From contig NZ_CP109434.1 in NCBI RefSeq assembly GCF_036227105.1, forward strand, positions 8,900,501-8,964,500: a DNA stretch of 64,000 nt. The letters are read 5' to 3'. A program made the translations under genes and the position numbers. The notes beneath the pieces were generated by a model. It worked only from the letters and a program-made list of their open reading frames with translations. It was not told the origin of the DNA and did no database searches. The stretch is from Amycolatopsis sp. NBC_01488. Its GTDB lineage: Bacteria; Actinomycetota; Actinomycetes; Mycobacteriales; Pseudonocardiaceae. Below, piece by piece: positions 34,164 to 43,393 of the stretch. How positions within the stretch are numbered: position 1 is the stretch's first letter; each line of letters starts with the position of its first letter.

Positions 34164-35792
34164 TCAGCCCTGGTGCGGGTAGCGCACGCTGGTCGGCGCC
34201 ACGAAGGTCTCCTTCACCGAGCGCGGGCTGGTCCAGCGCTGCAGGTTGAAGATCGAGCCCGCCTTGTCGTTGGTGCCCGAGGCCCGCGCACCGCCGAACG
34301 GCTGCTGGCCGACGACGGCACCGGTCGGCTTGTCGTTGACGTAGAAGTTGCCCGCCGCGAACCGCAGCGCCTCGGACGCCTTCGCCACGGCCGTGCGGTC
34401 GTTGGCGATGATCGCGCCGGTCAGCGCGTACGCGGCGGTCTCGTCGACCAGCTTCAGCACGGCGTCGAAGTCGCCGTCCTCGTAGACGTGGATCGACAGG
34501 ATCGGGCCGAAGTACTCGGTCGAGAAGATCTCGTGCTTCGGGTTGTCCGACACGAGGATCGTCGGCTGCACGAAGTACCCGTCGGTGTCGTCGGCCGTGC
34601 CGCCGGTGAGGACCTCCACCGAGGCATCCCCGGCCACGCGGGCGAACAGTTCGGTGTGCTTGGTGAACGCGCGCCGGTCGATCACCGCGCCGCCGAAGTG
34701 CGACAGATCGGTGACATCGCCGTAGGACAGCGCCTCGGTCTCGGCGACGAGCCCGTCCTTCAGCTGGTTCCAGACGCTGCGCGGGATGTACGCGCGCGAA
34801 GCGGCGGAGCACTTCTGGCCCTGGTACTCGAAGGCGCCGCGGACCAGGGCGGTGCGCAGGACGTCGACGTCGGCGGAGGCGTGTGCGAGCACGAAGTCCT
34901 TGCCGCCGGTCTCGCCGACCAGCCGCGGGTAGCCGCGGTAGCTCGCGATGTTCGCACCGACCGTGGCCCACAGGTGCTGGAACGTCGCGGTCGAGCCGGT
35001 GAAGTGGATGCCGGCCAGGTCGCGGTGGGTCAGGGCGACCTCGGAGACCGCCTTGCCGTCACCCGGCAGCAGGTTGATGACGCCCGGCGGCATCCCGGCC
35101 TCTTCGAGCAGCCGCATGGTCAGGTGCGCCGCGAACGACTGCGTCGGCGACGGCTTCCACAGCACCGTGTTGCCCATCAGCGCGGGCGCGGTCGGCAGGT
35201 TGCCGGCGATCGCGGTGAAGTTGAACGGCGTGATCGCGTAGACGAAGCCTTCGAGCGGGCGGTGCTCCATCCGGTTCCACACGCCGGGCGAGCTGATCGG
35301 CTGCTCGGCCAGCACGCGGCGGCCGAACTCGACGTTGAAGCGCCAGAAATCGGCGAGTTCGCAGGCGGCGTCGATCTCGGCCTGGGTCGCGGTCTTGGAC
35401 TGGCCGAGCATGGTCGCGGCGTTGAGGGTGGCACGCCACTTGCCGGTGAGCAGGTCGGCGGCGCGCAGCAGGATGGCGGCGCGGTCGTCGTAGGACAGCG
35501 CGCGCCACTCCGGCGCGGCCTTCGCGGCCGCGGCGACGGCGTCGGCCGCGTCCTGCTGGGTCGCGCTGTGGATGGTGCCGATGACGTGCCGGTGGTTGTG
35601 CGGCTGGACGACTTCGATCTTCTCGCCGGCGCCGAGGCGCTGCTCGCCGCCGACGGTGACCGTCAGGTCGATCGGTTCCGCCTGGCCCAGCCGCTTGAGC
35701 GCACCCTCGAGTTCCGCGCGCTCAGCGCTGCCCGGCGCGTACGTCAGCACCGGCTCGTTCTTCGGGGCGGGGGTCTGGGTCACGGCGTCCAC
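34164..35792 (-). CDS. pruA: 1-pyrroline-5-carboxylate dehydrogenase
   Basis: The 542-residue aldehyde dehydrogenase converts glutamate semialdehyde to glutamate with NAD+. It has the catalytic Cys in FEYQGQKCSAASRAY, the Glu in VGETGGKDF and PFNFTAIAGNLP. I use the GTG at 35790-35792 (VDAVTQTPAPKNEP), preceded by GAGGAG at 35798-35803; this gives the usual length. It is divergent from the PucR-type regulator. Confidence 0.93.
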   Translation of the reverse strand: MDAVTQTPAPKNEPVLTYAPGSAERAELEGALKRLGQAEPIDLTVTVGGEQRLGAGEKIEVVQPHNHRHVIGTIHSATQQDAADAVAAAAKAAPEWRALSYDDRAAILLRAADLLTGKWRATLNAATMLGQSKTATQAEIDAACELADFWRFNVEFGRRVLAEQPISSPGVWNRMEHRPLEGFVYAITPFNFTAIAGNLPTAPALMGNTVLWKPSPTQSFAAHLTMRLLEEAGMPPGVINLLPGDGKAVSEVALTHRDLAGIHFTGSTATFQHLWATVGANIASYRGYPRLVGETGGKDFVLAHASADVDVLRTALVRGAFEYQGQKCSAASRAYIPRSVWNQLKDGLVAETEALSYGDVTDLSHFGGAVIDRRAFTKHTELFARVAGDASVEVLTGGTADDTDGYFVQPTILVSDNPKHEIFSTEYFGPILSIHVYEDGDFDAVLKLVDETAAYALTGAIIANDRTAVAKASEALRFAAGNFYVNDKPTGAVVGQQPFGGARASGTNDKAGSIFNLQRWTSPRSVKETFVAPTSVRYPHQG

Positions 35793-35828
35793 GGCGGCTC
35801 CTCTGCAGCGCTGTACGTCTCTGATGCC

Positions 35829-35904
35829 CCGAACGGTAACCCCGGACACGTCGTGGCGGCTTGGCCGAACGGCTAAAATCGCTCGTGTGATCTTGGCCGA
35901 TCGG
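35829..35904. promoter_or_regulatory. repeated CCGAACGG sites between pruA and pruC
   Basis: CCGAACGG occurs at 35829-35836 and 35865-35872, with CCGATCGG at 35897-35904. The last two are part of the 12-bp repeat TTGGCCGA(A/T)CGG, 32 bp (three helical turns) apart. They lie in the divergent promoter region and are candidate PruC operators. GCTAAAAT (35872-35879) is a possible -10. Confidence 0.45.
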
Positions 35905-35915
35905 ATAACTCCGCC

Positions 35916-37469
35916 GTGACCTCGCTGCGCCACGTCCTGGCGACGCTCGGCGAGCCGCTGGTCGAGGTCGTCGTGGCCCCGGACGGGCTGGGTGTCCCGG
36001 TCACCGACGTCGTGATCCTCGACCCCGAAGACCCCTTGGAGGCGTCCCCCGGCGACTTGGTGCTGGTCATCGGCGCGCGCGGCCGGGCGGCGGCGCCCGC
36101 GATCCGGGCGGCCGGGCGCGGCGGGGCGGCCGCGGTGGCGGTCAAGGGCGCGACGGGCGCCGACGTCGCCGCCGACGCGGGCGTCGCGCTGCTGACCGTC
36201 GGCGCGGAGGCGCGCTGGGAGCAGGTCGAGTCACTGGCGCGCGGGGTCGTCGAGGCCGCACGCGCCGGTGGCGAAGCGGCCGGCGGCGAGGTGCTCGGCG
36301 ACCTGTTCGCCCTGGCCCAGACCATCGCGACGCTCACCGGCGGCCTGGTCAGCATCGAGGACACGGCCAGCCGCGTGCTCGCGTACTCGCGGGCGGGCGA
36401 CGAGGTCGACGAGCTGCGGCGGCTGTCGATCCTCGGCCGCGAAGGCCCGGAACGCTACCTCGCGATGCTGCGCGAATGGGGCGTCTACCAGCGGCTTCGC
36501 GCCGGCGAAGGGATCGTCCGGATCGACGAGCGGCCCGAGCTGGGCATCCGGCGGCGCATCGCGGCGGGCATCCACGCGGGCAAGCAGCCGCTCGGCACGA
36601 TCTGGGTCCAGGAGGGCGCCCAGCCGCTCACCGAACGCGCCGAGACGGCCCTGCTCGGCGCGAGCCGCGCCCTGGCGCCGCAGCTGATCCGCGCCCGCAC
36701 GCTGCCCAGCCCGGAACTGCGGCTGCGGGAAGACCTCCTGGCCAGCCTGCTCGAAGGGCGGCTCGATGCGGAATCCGTCGCCGACGACATCGGCGCCGAC
36801 CCGGGCCGCCCGGCGCAGGTGCTTGCGTTTTCCCTGGAGCGCTCGGACAACCGGCAGCTGCGGCGCGCCGAGCTGGTGCACCTGATCGCCGTGCACACGG
36901 CGGCCTACCGGCGCAGCGCGCTGGTGAGCGTGATCGGCGGGCGCGTCTACGCGCTGCTGCCGGACCTGCCCGAGCATGCGGACGCGGCGGTGCTGGCGCT
37001 GGCTCGCGAGATCACCGGCACGGCCCGGCGGCACCTGGACGTCCCGGTCCGGGCGGCGCTCGGCGGGGTCGTGCCGCGGTTGTCGGCCGCGGCGGCGTCG
37101 CGCGGCGACGCGGACCGCGTCCTGGCGGCGATGGCCCGCGGCCACTGGGCCGCCGACGTCGCGTCGCTGGCCGACGTCCGCGCCGAGGTGCTGCTGTCGG
37201 AGATCCTGGGTTTCCTGGGTGCGGAGCCGCGCATCCGCGACCCGCGGCTGACGTCGCTGGCGGAGCACGACGCCGAGCACGGCGGGATCCTCGTCCCGGC
37301 CGTGCTGGCCTGGCTGGACGCGTTCGGCGACGTCCGCGCGGCGGCCCGGGTGCTGAACATCCACCCCAACACGGTCCGCTACCGCGTCCGGCGTGCGGCG
37401 GAAGTGTCCGGAGTGGACTTCGACGACCCGGCCCAGCGGATCCTCACTCAGCTGCAGCTGCGGCTCTGA
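35916..37469 (+). CDS. pruC: PucR-family regulator of proline catabolism
   Basis: The 517-residue regulator has an N-terminal PucR-like sensory region, a GGDEF-like central part and a C-terminal helix-turn-helix (AARVLNIHPNTVRYRVRRAAEVSGVDF). The arrangement divergent from pruA-pruB matches the M. tuberculosis pruC-pruA-pruB locus, where it activates proline use. GTG start at 35916. A strong terminator follows. Confidence 0.82.
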   Translation: MTSLRHVLATLGEPLVEVVVAPDGLGVPVTDVVILDPEDPLEASPGDLVLVIGARGRAAAPAIRAAGRGGAAAVAVKGATGADVAADAGVALLTVGAEARWEQVESLARGVVEAARAGGEAAGGEVLGDLFALAQTIATLTGGLVSIEDTASRVLAYSRAGDEVDELRRLSILGREGPERYLAMLREWGVYQRLRAGEGIVRIDERPELGIRRRIAAGIHAGKQPLGTIWVQEGAQPLTERAETALLGASRALAPQLIRARTLPSPELRLREDLLASLLEGRLDAESVADDIGADPGRPAQVLAFSLERSDNRQLRRAELVHLIAVHTAAYRRSALVSVIGGRVYALLPDLPEHADAAVLALAREITGTARRHLDVPVRAALGGVVPRLSAAAASRGDADRVLAAMARGHWAADVASLADVRAEVLLSEILGFLGAEPRIRDPRLTSLAEHDAEHGGILVPAVLAWLDAFGDVRAAARVLNIHPNTVRYRVRRAAEVSGVDFDDPAQRILTQLQLRL

Positions 37470-37480
37470 CCCTGCTGAAC

Positions 37481-37514
37481 GCGGTCCGGGGCCGGGCGCC
37501 CGGCCCCGGACCGC
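37481..37514. terminator. 34-bp perfect palindrome, terminator
   Basis: GCGGTCCGGGGCCGGGC is followed directly by its full complement (17 bp each). After leaving a 4-nt loop this makes a 15-bp GC stem between the convergent pruC and S1-domain genes. Confidence 0.85.
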
Positions 37515-37520
37515 GTCGGG

Positions 37521-37739
37521 CTACGCCTCGACCAGGCTGAACCGGCGGCGCTCCACGTCGATGCGCTCGATGCGGACCGTCACCCGGCTGCCCTGCTCGG
37601 GCGCGGCGCCGGTCACCCACAGGCCGTGGACGCCGGGAGCGACCTCGACGAACGCGCCGAACGGCAGCACCCGCGCCACGACGCCGTCGAGCACCCCGCC
37701 CTCGGCGTGGGCCGCGACGAACTCCTGCCACTGGGACAT
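37521..37739 (-). CDS. small S1-domain RNA-binding protein
   Basis: The 72-residue product is a single S1 OB-fold domain: VLDGVVARVLPFGAFVEVAPGVHGL and GSRVTVRIERIDVERRRFSL. It begins at ATG 37737-37739 with an unusually perfect ribosome site (AAGGAGGTGA, about 7 nt upstream), which suggests high expression. It may act on mRNA or ribosomes; no pathway is clear. The 230 bp upstream contain no other gene. Confidence 0.85.
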   Translation of the reverse strand: MSQWQEFVAAHAEGGVLDGVVARVLPFGAFVEVAPGVHGLWVTGAAPEQGSRVTVRIERIDVERRRFSLVEA

Positions 37740-37973
37740 GCGATTCACCTCCTTCCCGCGCACGTTCCGATGACGGAACGCGGGAGGCGGCGGGCCACGG
37801 GGCCGCCCGGAGGTCACGGCACAGCCGGGTACCCCGTCTGCGCACGGCTCGAGGCCGACCCGGCAGTCACCGGAAAAGCATACCTCCCGGACGCCGAAAT
37901 GAACCACTGACCTGATGCACCGACACCATGAAATGAAATCACCGACGCGATGGGCGAACAATTCGCCAGGCGG

Positions 37974-38969
37974 TCACGAAATGGGGACGCGAAGGCGTGC
38001 GAGTTCGGCGAGAGCGGCGAAAGAATCGTGCCGCGCGGAGGGGTCGTAGACGGCGGTCGTGGCGAGGACTTCGTCGGCGCCCGCGGCCGCGACGAGCGTT
38101 CCCAGGCGGTCCTCGACTTCGGCCGGCGTGCCCCAGATCTGGCCGTCCAGGGTGGCGTCGAGGCGCCTGCGCTCGCGGTCGGTCATCGGCAGGGCCAGGA
38201 CCTCCGCAGGCGACGACAGCGGCGGGAAGACGCCGTGGGAGCGCGAATACACCGTCGCCCAGGCCTCCGAGACGAGCAGGCGGCGCGCGTCCGCCGCCGA
38301 GTCCGCGACGGCGATCGCCGACGACACCACGACGTACGGCTCCCGCGCCCAATCGGACGGCCGGAACCCGTCGCGGTAGCGCGTCACGGCTTCGGCCAGC
38401 GCACGTTCGCCGCGGACGGGCGCGATCACCAGCGGCAGCCCGAGCTCCGCGGCGAGGTCGGCGCCGGACCCGGTGGCCAGCAGGAACGGCGGGACGCGCA
38501 GCCCCTCGGCGGGATAGGCGTGGACGCCCCGATACGCGGGTGCGCCCGCGAAGAACCCGAGCAGCTCCCGGACCTGCGCGCCGAAGTCGTCGGCGGCTTC
38601 CTTGCCGTGGCCCAGCGCCTCGCGGACGCCGGCGGTGAAGCCGACCGACCGGCCCAGGCCCATGTCGATGCGGCCCGGGTGAAGCGCTTCCAGCACGCCG
38701 AACTGCTCCGCGACGACCAGCGGCCGGTGGTTCGGCAGCATGACGCCGCCGGTGCCGACGCGGATCTCGCTCGTCGACGCGGCGACGGCCGCGGCCAGCA
38801 CGGTCGGCGCGGACCCGGCGACGCCGGGCACGCCGTGGTGCTCGGACACCCAGAACCGGTGGTAGCCCAGCCGTTCGGCGTCGGCGGCGAACGCGACGGT
38901 GTCCCGCAGCGCCCGCGCCGTCCCGCCGGCACGCCGCACCGGAGAGCGGTCGAGCACGGAGATCCTCAC
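37974..38969 (-). CDS. LLM-class flavin-dependent oxidoreductase (MsnO8-like)
   Basis: The 331-residue product has the luciferase-like barrel with MRISVLDRSPV, RFWVSEHHGVPGVAGSAP, VGTGGVMLPNHRPLVVAEQF and PGRIDMGLGRSVG. This group uses FMN and is called MsnO8-like. It differs from the F420-type LLM protein at 15266-16216. Substrate unknown. ATG at 38967-38969. Confidence 0.88.
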   Translation of the reverse strand: MRISVLDRSPVRRAGGTARALRDTVAFAADAERLGYHRFWVSEHHGVPGVAGSAPTVLAAAVAASTSEIRVGTGGVMLPNHRPLVVAEQFGVLEALHPGRIDMGLGRSVGFTAGVREALGHGKEAADDFGAQVRELLGFFAGAPAYRGVHAYPAEGLRVPPFLLATGSGADLAAELGLPLVIAPVRGERALAEAVTRYRDGFRPSDWAREPYVVVSSAIAVADSAADARRLLVSEAWATVYSRSHGVFPPLSSPAEVLALPMTDRERRRLDATLDGQIWGTPAEVEDRLGTLVAAAGADEVLATTAVYDPSARHDSFAALAELARLRVPIS

Positions 38970-39005
38970 CCCGGGTGCAACGCCCGGCGCGGGACGGGAT
39001 TCCCG

Positions 39006-39398
39006 TCAGGGGCGCCAGCGCTCGCTGTAGTCCGGGTGGTCGGCGTAGGGCAGGGCCAGCAGGCGCAGCGTGAGGCACCAGTTGGAGCCGGCCTCGTCGG
39101 CGGGCACGTGGCAGGTCTCACACCAGTATTCGCTGCCGTACAGCGGAAAGCCGGGCACCTTCTCCGACACCGTGGTGCGGTGCGCGAGCAGGATCCGCCG
39201 GGTCGCCTCGATCTCGTTGATCATCTGGTTGACCGCGTCGAGGTCGAGGTCGGTCAGCCCACGGATCCGCTGCTCCACGGCGACCTTCGTCTCGCCGCGG
39301 TTCATCGCGTCGCCGGCCTTCGCCTTGTTGACGGCCTGCATGATCATCGCCTGCCGCGCGCCCACGCGCGCGGCGAGGAAAGCGATCAGGTCGTCCAC
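39006..39398 (-). CDS. DUF6221 family protein
   Basis: The 130-residue actinobacterial protein starts with VDDLIAFLAARVGARQAM, contains a conserved C-x2-C (WCETCHVPAD) and ends LRLLALPYADHPDYSERWRP, all like DUF6221. Its function is unknown; the Cys pair may bind a metal. GTG start 39396-39398 with GGGAGG 7 nt upstream. The 248 bp before it hold no gene I can support. Confidence 0.8.
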   Translation of the reverse strand: MDDLIAFLAARVGARQAMIMQAVNKAKAGDAMNRGETKVAVEQRIRGLTDLDLDAVNQMINEIEATRRILLAHRTTVSEKVPGFPLYGSEYWCETCHVPADEAGSNWCLTLRLLALPYADHPDYSERWRP

Positions 39399-39646
39399 CG
39401 AGGGCCTCCCTCGAACTCGCCCCTGGACATGTCTCCGGGGAGTCGTCGTTCCGGGACCGCACGTTACGCCGTCGGGGCCGGTGGTCGAGACCACACCGGC
39501 GGCCGTACGCCATTTGTGACCCGAAAGGCGACAGCGGGCAGTGGGCTGATCACTCCGCGTTTTCGGGGCGTGAGGTTTCGATTAAGCCTTTGCCGGCTTT
39601 TCCGGCGCGGAAGTGGCCCACGGCGCCCCTGTAGAACCGCGCACAG

Positions 39647-40666
39647 TCACTCCTCCGGGCGCGCCTTGCTCGGCTGGACCCGCTTGGGCTCCCCGGGCAT
39701 CTTCGGGTAGTCCGGCGGGTACGGCATGTCCCCCAGCCCGTGGTCGCGCAGGTCGCGCTCGTACCACTCCAGCGCCTTCTCCAGGCCGAACGCCTCCGCG
39801 TCCATCCCGGCGTGCAGGTCGCCGTGGGAAGCCAGGAACGCCGGGATCGTCAGCACGTCGAAGTCGTCCGCGTCGACCTCGGGCAGGAGATCCCACGTCA
39901 GGGGCGTCGACACCGTGGCGCGCGGGGTGCCGCGGACCGACCAGCTCGACGCCACCGTCCGGTCGCGGGCCGCCTGGTTGTAGTCCAGGAACACGCGGCC
40001 GCCGCGCTCCTCCTTCCACCACGCGATCGTCGCCTTGTCCGGGATGCGGCGCCCGACCTCGCGGCCGAGCGCGATCACCGCGTGCCGGACCTCGACGAAG
40101 TCCCACTCCGGCCGGATCCGGACCAGCACGTGCACGCCGCGGCCGCCGGAGGTCTTCGGGTAGCCCGTCAGGCCCGCGTCCGCCAGCACCTCGCGGACCA
40201 CCAACGCGACCTCGACGGCGTCGGCGAACCCGGCCCGGTCCGGCGGGTCGACGTCGATGCGCAGCTCGTCCGGGTGGTCGACGTCCGGACGGCGCACCGG
40301 CCACGGGTGGAAGTCGAACGTCCCCAGGTTCGCCGCCCAGGCGAAGACGGCCGGCTCGGTCGGGCACACCTCGGCCGCCTTGCGGCCCGACGGGAAGGTG
40401 ATCTCGGCGGTCTCCACCCAGTCCGGCGCGCCCTTGGGCAGGCGCTTGGCGTAGAACCACTCGCCCTCGACGCCGTCGACGTAGCGCTTCAGCGTGGTCG
40501 GCCGCTCGCCGATCGCGCGCAGCAGCGGCCCGCCGACGGTGATGTAGTGCTCGACGACCTGCCGCTTGGTGATGCCGCGCTGGGGGAAGTACACCTTGTC
40601 CGGGCTCGAGACGCGGACGCTGCGCCCGCCCACCTCGTACTCGACCGGGTCACCGTGCTTGGGCAT
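39647..40666 (-). CDS. LigD-type primase/polymerase domain protein (Prim-Pol)
   Basis: The 339-residue stand-alone polymerase of the archaeo-eukaryotic primase family acts in end joining or gap repair. The metal ligands lie in RIDVDPP and FLDYNQ, and the nucleotide-binding SGGRGVHVLV follows the first pair. Relatives in mycobacteria (Rv3730c, Rv0269c) cooperate with LigC or LigD. The ATG is at 40664-40666 (MPKHGDPVEYEV). No ligase or nuclease domain is fused. Confidence 0.88.
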   Translation of the reverse strand: MPKHGDPVEYEVGGRSVRVSSPDKVYFPQRGITKRQVVEHYITVGGPLLRAIGERPTTLKRYVDGVEGEWFYAKRLPKGAPDWVETAEITFPSGRKAAEVCPTEPAVFAWAANLGTFDFHPWPVRRPDVDHPDELRIDVDPPDRAGFADAVEVALVVREVLADAGLTGYPKTSGGRGVHVLVRIRPEWDFVEVRHAVIALGREVGRRIPDKATIAWWKEERGGRVFLDYNQAARDRTVASSWSVRGTPRATVSTPLTWDLLPEVDADDFDVLTIPAFLASHGDLHAGMDAEAFGLEKALEWYERDLRDHGLGDMPYPPDYPKMPGEPKRVQPSKARPEE

Positions 40667-40780
40667 GCACGCCACGCTAGCGGTGTTCGCGCGCCCGAGC
40701 CCCCGCCAACATGCCCGGGGGCGGCGAGGGGGCCGGGCCGGGGCCCGGAAGCGAGCACCGCGGCCGGTAGGCTCGAGCGG

Positions 40781-41443
40781 GTGTCCGGCCGCACCAAGCT
40801 GATCGTCGCGCTCGCCGTCGTCGCCCTGTTCGCGGCGGCCGCGGTGCTGCTGCCGATCCCCGGTCCGGCCGACCTGCGCGCCTGGGCCGCCGCCACCGGG
40901 CCCGCGACGCCGCTCGTGCTGTTCGTCGCGTACTCGCTGCTCACCGTCGCGCCGATCCCGCGCACCGTGTTCAACCTGGCCGCCGGGCTGCTGGTCGGCA
41001 CCGCGGCCGGGATCGCCATCGGCCTGGTCGCCACCACCGTCGCGGCCGGCCTCTCCTTCGGCCTGGCCCGGCTGCTCGGGCGCGACCTGGTCACCCGGCA
41101 CCTGCACCGATCGGCCGTGAAGACCGTCAACGACCGGCTCTCCGACGGCGGCGTCCTCGCGATCACCTCGCTGCGGCTGATCCCGGTGGTGCCGTTCGCG
41201 CCGTTCAGCTACCTCTGCGGCGTGTCGTCGGTGCGGCCGGCCCCGTACCTGGCGGGTACCCTGCTCGGCAGCGTGCCCGGCACCGTCGCCGTGGTGGTCC
41301 TCGGCGACGCCCTGACCGGCGACACGCCGCCCGCGCTGCTCGCCTGCTACGGGGTGTTCGCGCTGGCCGGGGCGATCGGGCTGGTCAAGGTGTTCAAGAA
41401 ACGGGCACCGGCCGAACCGGAGCCCGCCGGACCGGCTGGCTGA
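40781..41443 (+). CDS. TVP38/TMEM64 (VTT) membrane protein
   Basis: The 220-residue protein has about six membrane helices and the VTT motif region GLARLLGRDLVTRHL, then ITSLRLIPVVPFAPFSYLCG and GTLLGSVPGTV. Such proteins resemble DedA transporters or lipid scramblases. GTG at 40781, only 114 bp from the divergent polymerase gene. Confidence 0.85.
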   Translation: MSGRTKLIVALAVVALFAAAAVLLPIPGPADLRAWAAATGPATPLVLFVAYSLLTVAPIPRTVFNLAAGLLVGTAAGIAIGLVATTVAAGLSFGLARLLGRDLVTRHLHRSAVKTVNDRLSDGGVLAITSLRLIPVVPFAPFSYLCGVSSVRPAPYLAGTLLGSVPGTVAVVVLGDALTGDTPPALLACYGVFALAGAIGLVKVFKKRAPAEPEPAGPAG

Positions 41444-41546
41444 CGCGGACAGCACCGGGCCGACCGCTACACTCGATCGGGTGCGCGAACCGGAAACGCG
41501 CTGAGCAGGGCCACCATCACCGGGAATTTCGTCAGGAGCAGTCGCC

Positions 41547-43202
41547 ATCGACACCGGTCAGCTGATCGCGGGGCACTACCGCCTCGTCGAGCACATTGGT
41601 AGCGGTGCCATGGGAGTCGTGTGGCGCGCGACCGACGTGCGCCTCGAGCGCGACGTCGCGATCAAGCAGATCCTGCCCCAGCCGGGCGTCTCCGAGACCG
41701 AACGCGACAACATGCGCCAGCGCGCCATGCGCGAGGCGAAGAACGCGGCCCGGTTCCAGCACCCGAACGCGATCGTCGTGTTCGACATCGCCGAGCACAA
41801 CGGCGACCCCTGCCTGGTGATGGAGTACCTCAACGGGCCCAGCCTCTCCACGATCCTCGCCGAGGAGGGCACGCTCCCGCTCGGCCGGATCGCCCGGATC
41901 GGCGAGCAGGTCGCGTCCGCGCTGGTGGCCGCGCACCGCGCCGGGATCGTCCACCGCGACGTCAAGCCGGGCAACATCCTCATCGACGAGACCGGCACCG
42001 CGAAGATCACCGACTTCGGCATCTCGCGCGCGGCCGGCGACATGACGCTGACGGCCACCGGCCTGATCGGCGGCACCCCCGCCTACCTGGCGCCCGAGCT
42101 GGCCCGCGGCGCCGACCCGGTGCCCAGTTCCGACGTCTTCGCCCTCGGCGCGACCCTCTACCAGGCGATCGAGGGCACCACACCGTACGGCAACACCACC
42201 AACCAGCTCGCGCTGCTCTACGCGGCGGCGAACGGCCAGATCAACCCGCCGGTGCAGGCGGGCGCGGCCACCGCGCTGCTGATGAGCCTGCTGCGCAGCG
42301 AGCCGGGCGAGCGGCCCAGCATGGCCGAGGCCCGCGAGCGGCTGGCCGCGCTGGCCCGCACCGAGCCGGGCGGCATGACGGCGTCGCCGCCGCTGCTCTC
42401 GGGCGGCGGCGGACGCAAGCCCGCCGCTCCCGCCGAGAGCGGCGACCGGCCGCCGTGGCAGCGGACCGCCCAGCCCGCGCCGCCGTCGCCGCCGGTCGGC
42501 ACGCCGGTGCCGGCGGGCAAGGCGCCGTCGAACCCGCCGCGCCCGACCGCGGCGTTCATGCCGATGCGGTCCCCGGCCGCGCCGCCGAACACCCCGCCCA
42601 GACCGATGCCCGCGGCCGCGCCGACGGCCAGGGCCCCGCAGTACTCGTCGAACACCTCGAAGCCGGACAACAAGCGCAAGTACGCGATCTTCGCCGGCGC
42701 GGGCGCCGCGGTCGTCGTGATCGCGGTGATCGTTTTCCTCGTGGCGAACTCCGGGGGCAGCGGCGGCACCCAGGCCGGTCAGTCGTCGCCCAAGCCGCCG
42801 ACCACGGTCTACTCGACCCCGAAGTCGCCGTCCACCGCGGCTTCCTCGACGGCCAATGTGGCTTCGAACGGCAAGGTCGAGTGGGGCCCGGCAGGTAACA
42901 AGGTCATCGACTTCTACAAGAGTGTCGGCAACCCAGCGGCGGCGTGGGCATTCCTCACACCTGACGCGCAGGCCCTCTACGGGAGTCAAGACGACTTCGC
43001 CGCGTACTGGGCCGAACACCCTCTGTCCAGCTACGGCGGCGCCAGTGCCTACAAACGAGCGAACGAACCTGACGGCTCGGTCGAAATCCAGGTCACCCTC
43101 TCGCTCAAGGGTGGAGGGTCCGCACAGAACAAGGTTCGTGTCCTCGACGCCGGCGGCGGGAACCTGATGCTGGCCGGAGACACTCGCCTCCAAACCGACT
43201 AG
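41547..43202 (+). CDS. transmembrane Ser/Thr protein kinase with an apparent ATC start
   Basis: The 551-residue kinase has the glycine loop GSGAMGVV at 18-25, the ATP Lys in VAIK, HRDVKPGN, DFG and APEL, then a Pro-rich linker, one membrane helix (YAIFAGAGAAVVVIAVIVFLV) and an extracellular domain of about 140 residues. The frame has no ATG, GTG or TTG between the stop at 41502 and Met22. The codon that matches where relatives start (xDTGQLIAGHYRL) is ATC 41547, exactly 8 nt after AGGAG (41534-41538). Starting at the internal ATG 41610 would destroy the glycine loop. Confidence 0.82.
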   Translation: MDTGQLIAGHYRLVEHIGSGAMGVVWRATDVRLERDVAIKQILPQPGVSETERDNMRQRAMREAKNAARFQHPNAIVVFDIAEHNGDPCLVMEYLNGPSLSTILAEEGTLPLGRIARIGEQVASALVAAHRAGIVHRDVKPGNILIDETGTAKITDFGISRAAGDMTLTATGLIGGTPAYLAPELARGADPVPSSDVFALGATLYQAIEGTTPYGNTTNQLALLYAAANGQINPPVQAGAATALLMSLLRSEPGERPSMAEARERLAALARTEPGGMTASPPLLSGGGGRKPAAPAESGDRPPWQRTAQPAPPSPPVGTPVPAGKAPSNPPRPTAAFMPMRSPAAPPNTPPRPMPAAAPTARAPQYSSNTSKPDNKRKYAIFAGAGAAVVVIAVIVFLVANSGGSGGTQAGQSSPKPPTTVYSTPKSPSTAASSTANVASNGKVEWGPAGNKVIDFYKSVGNPAAAWAFLTPDAQALYGSQDDFAAYWAEHPLSSYGGASAYKRANEPDGSVEIQVTLSLKGGGSAQNKVRVLDAGGGNLMLAGDTRLQTD

Positions 43203-43339
43203 CCGAGGGGCCAAGCAAGCGGCAACCGCCGCCTGCGCTTCGGTCGTCAGAAGGCAGATCTGACAGCGTTTTCGGCATCACGCAGACGCGGATACCTGCG
43301 ATACCGCAGGCGCGAATTCGAACCCCAATGGAGCATTGT

Positions 43340-43372
43340 CCATCATGATCACCATCCCCCCAATCATGATGG
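43340..43372. promoter_or_regulatory. perfect 10-bp inverted repeat before the secreted protein gene
   Basis: CCATCATGAT (43340-43349) and ATCATGATGG (43363-43372) are separated by 13 bp, and each half is itself built on the palindrome ATCATGAT. The 3' half lies 11 bp before GGAGG of the next gene. It is an operator or leader hairpin candidate in an AT-richer patch. Confidence 0.55.
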
Positions 43373-43393
43373 TATGCACCCGAGGAGGGGTTC

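Noticed and set aside
37740..37973. Promoter or RNA structure before the S1-domain gene
   Set aside because: Apart from the ribosome site no repeat or clear promoter was seen; a call would be guesswork.
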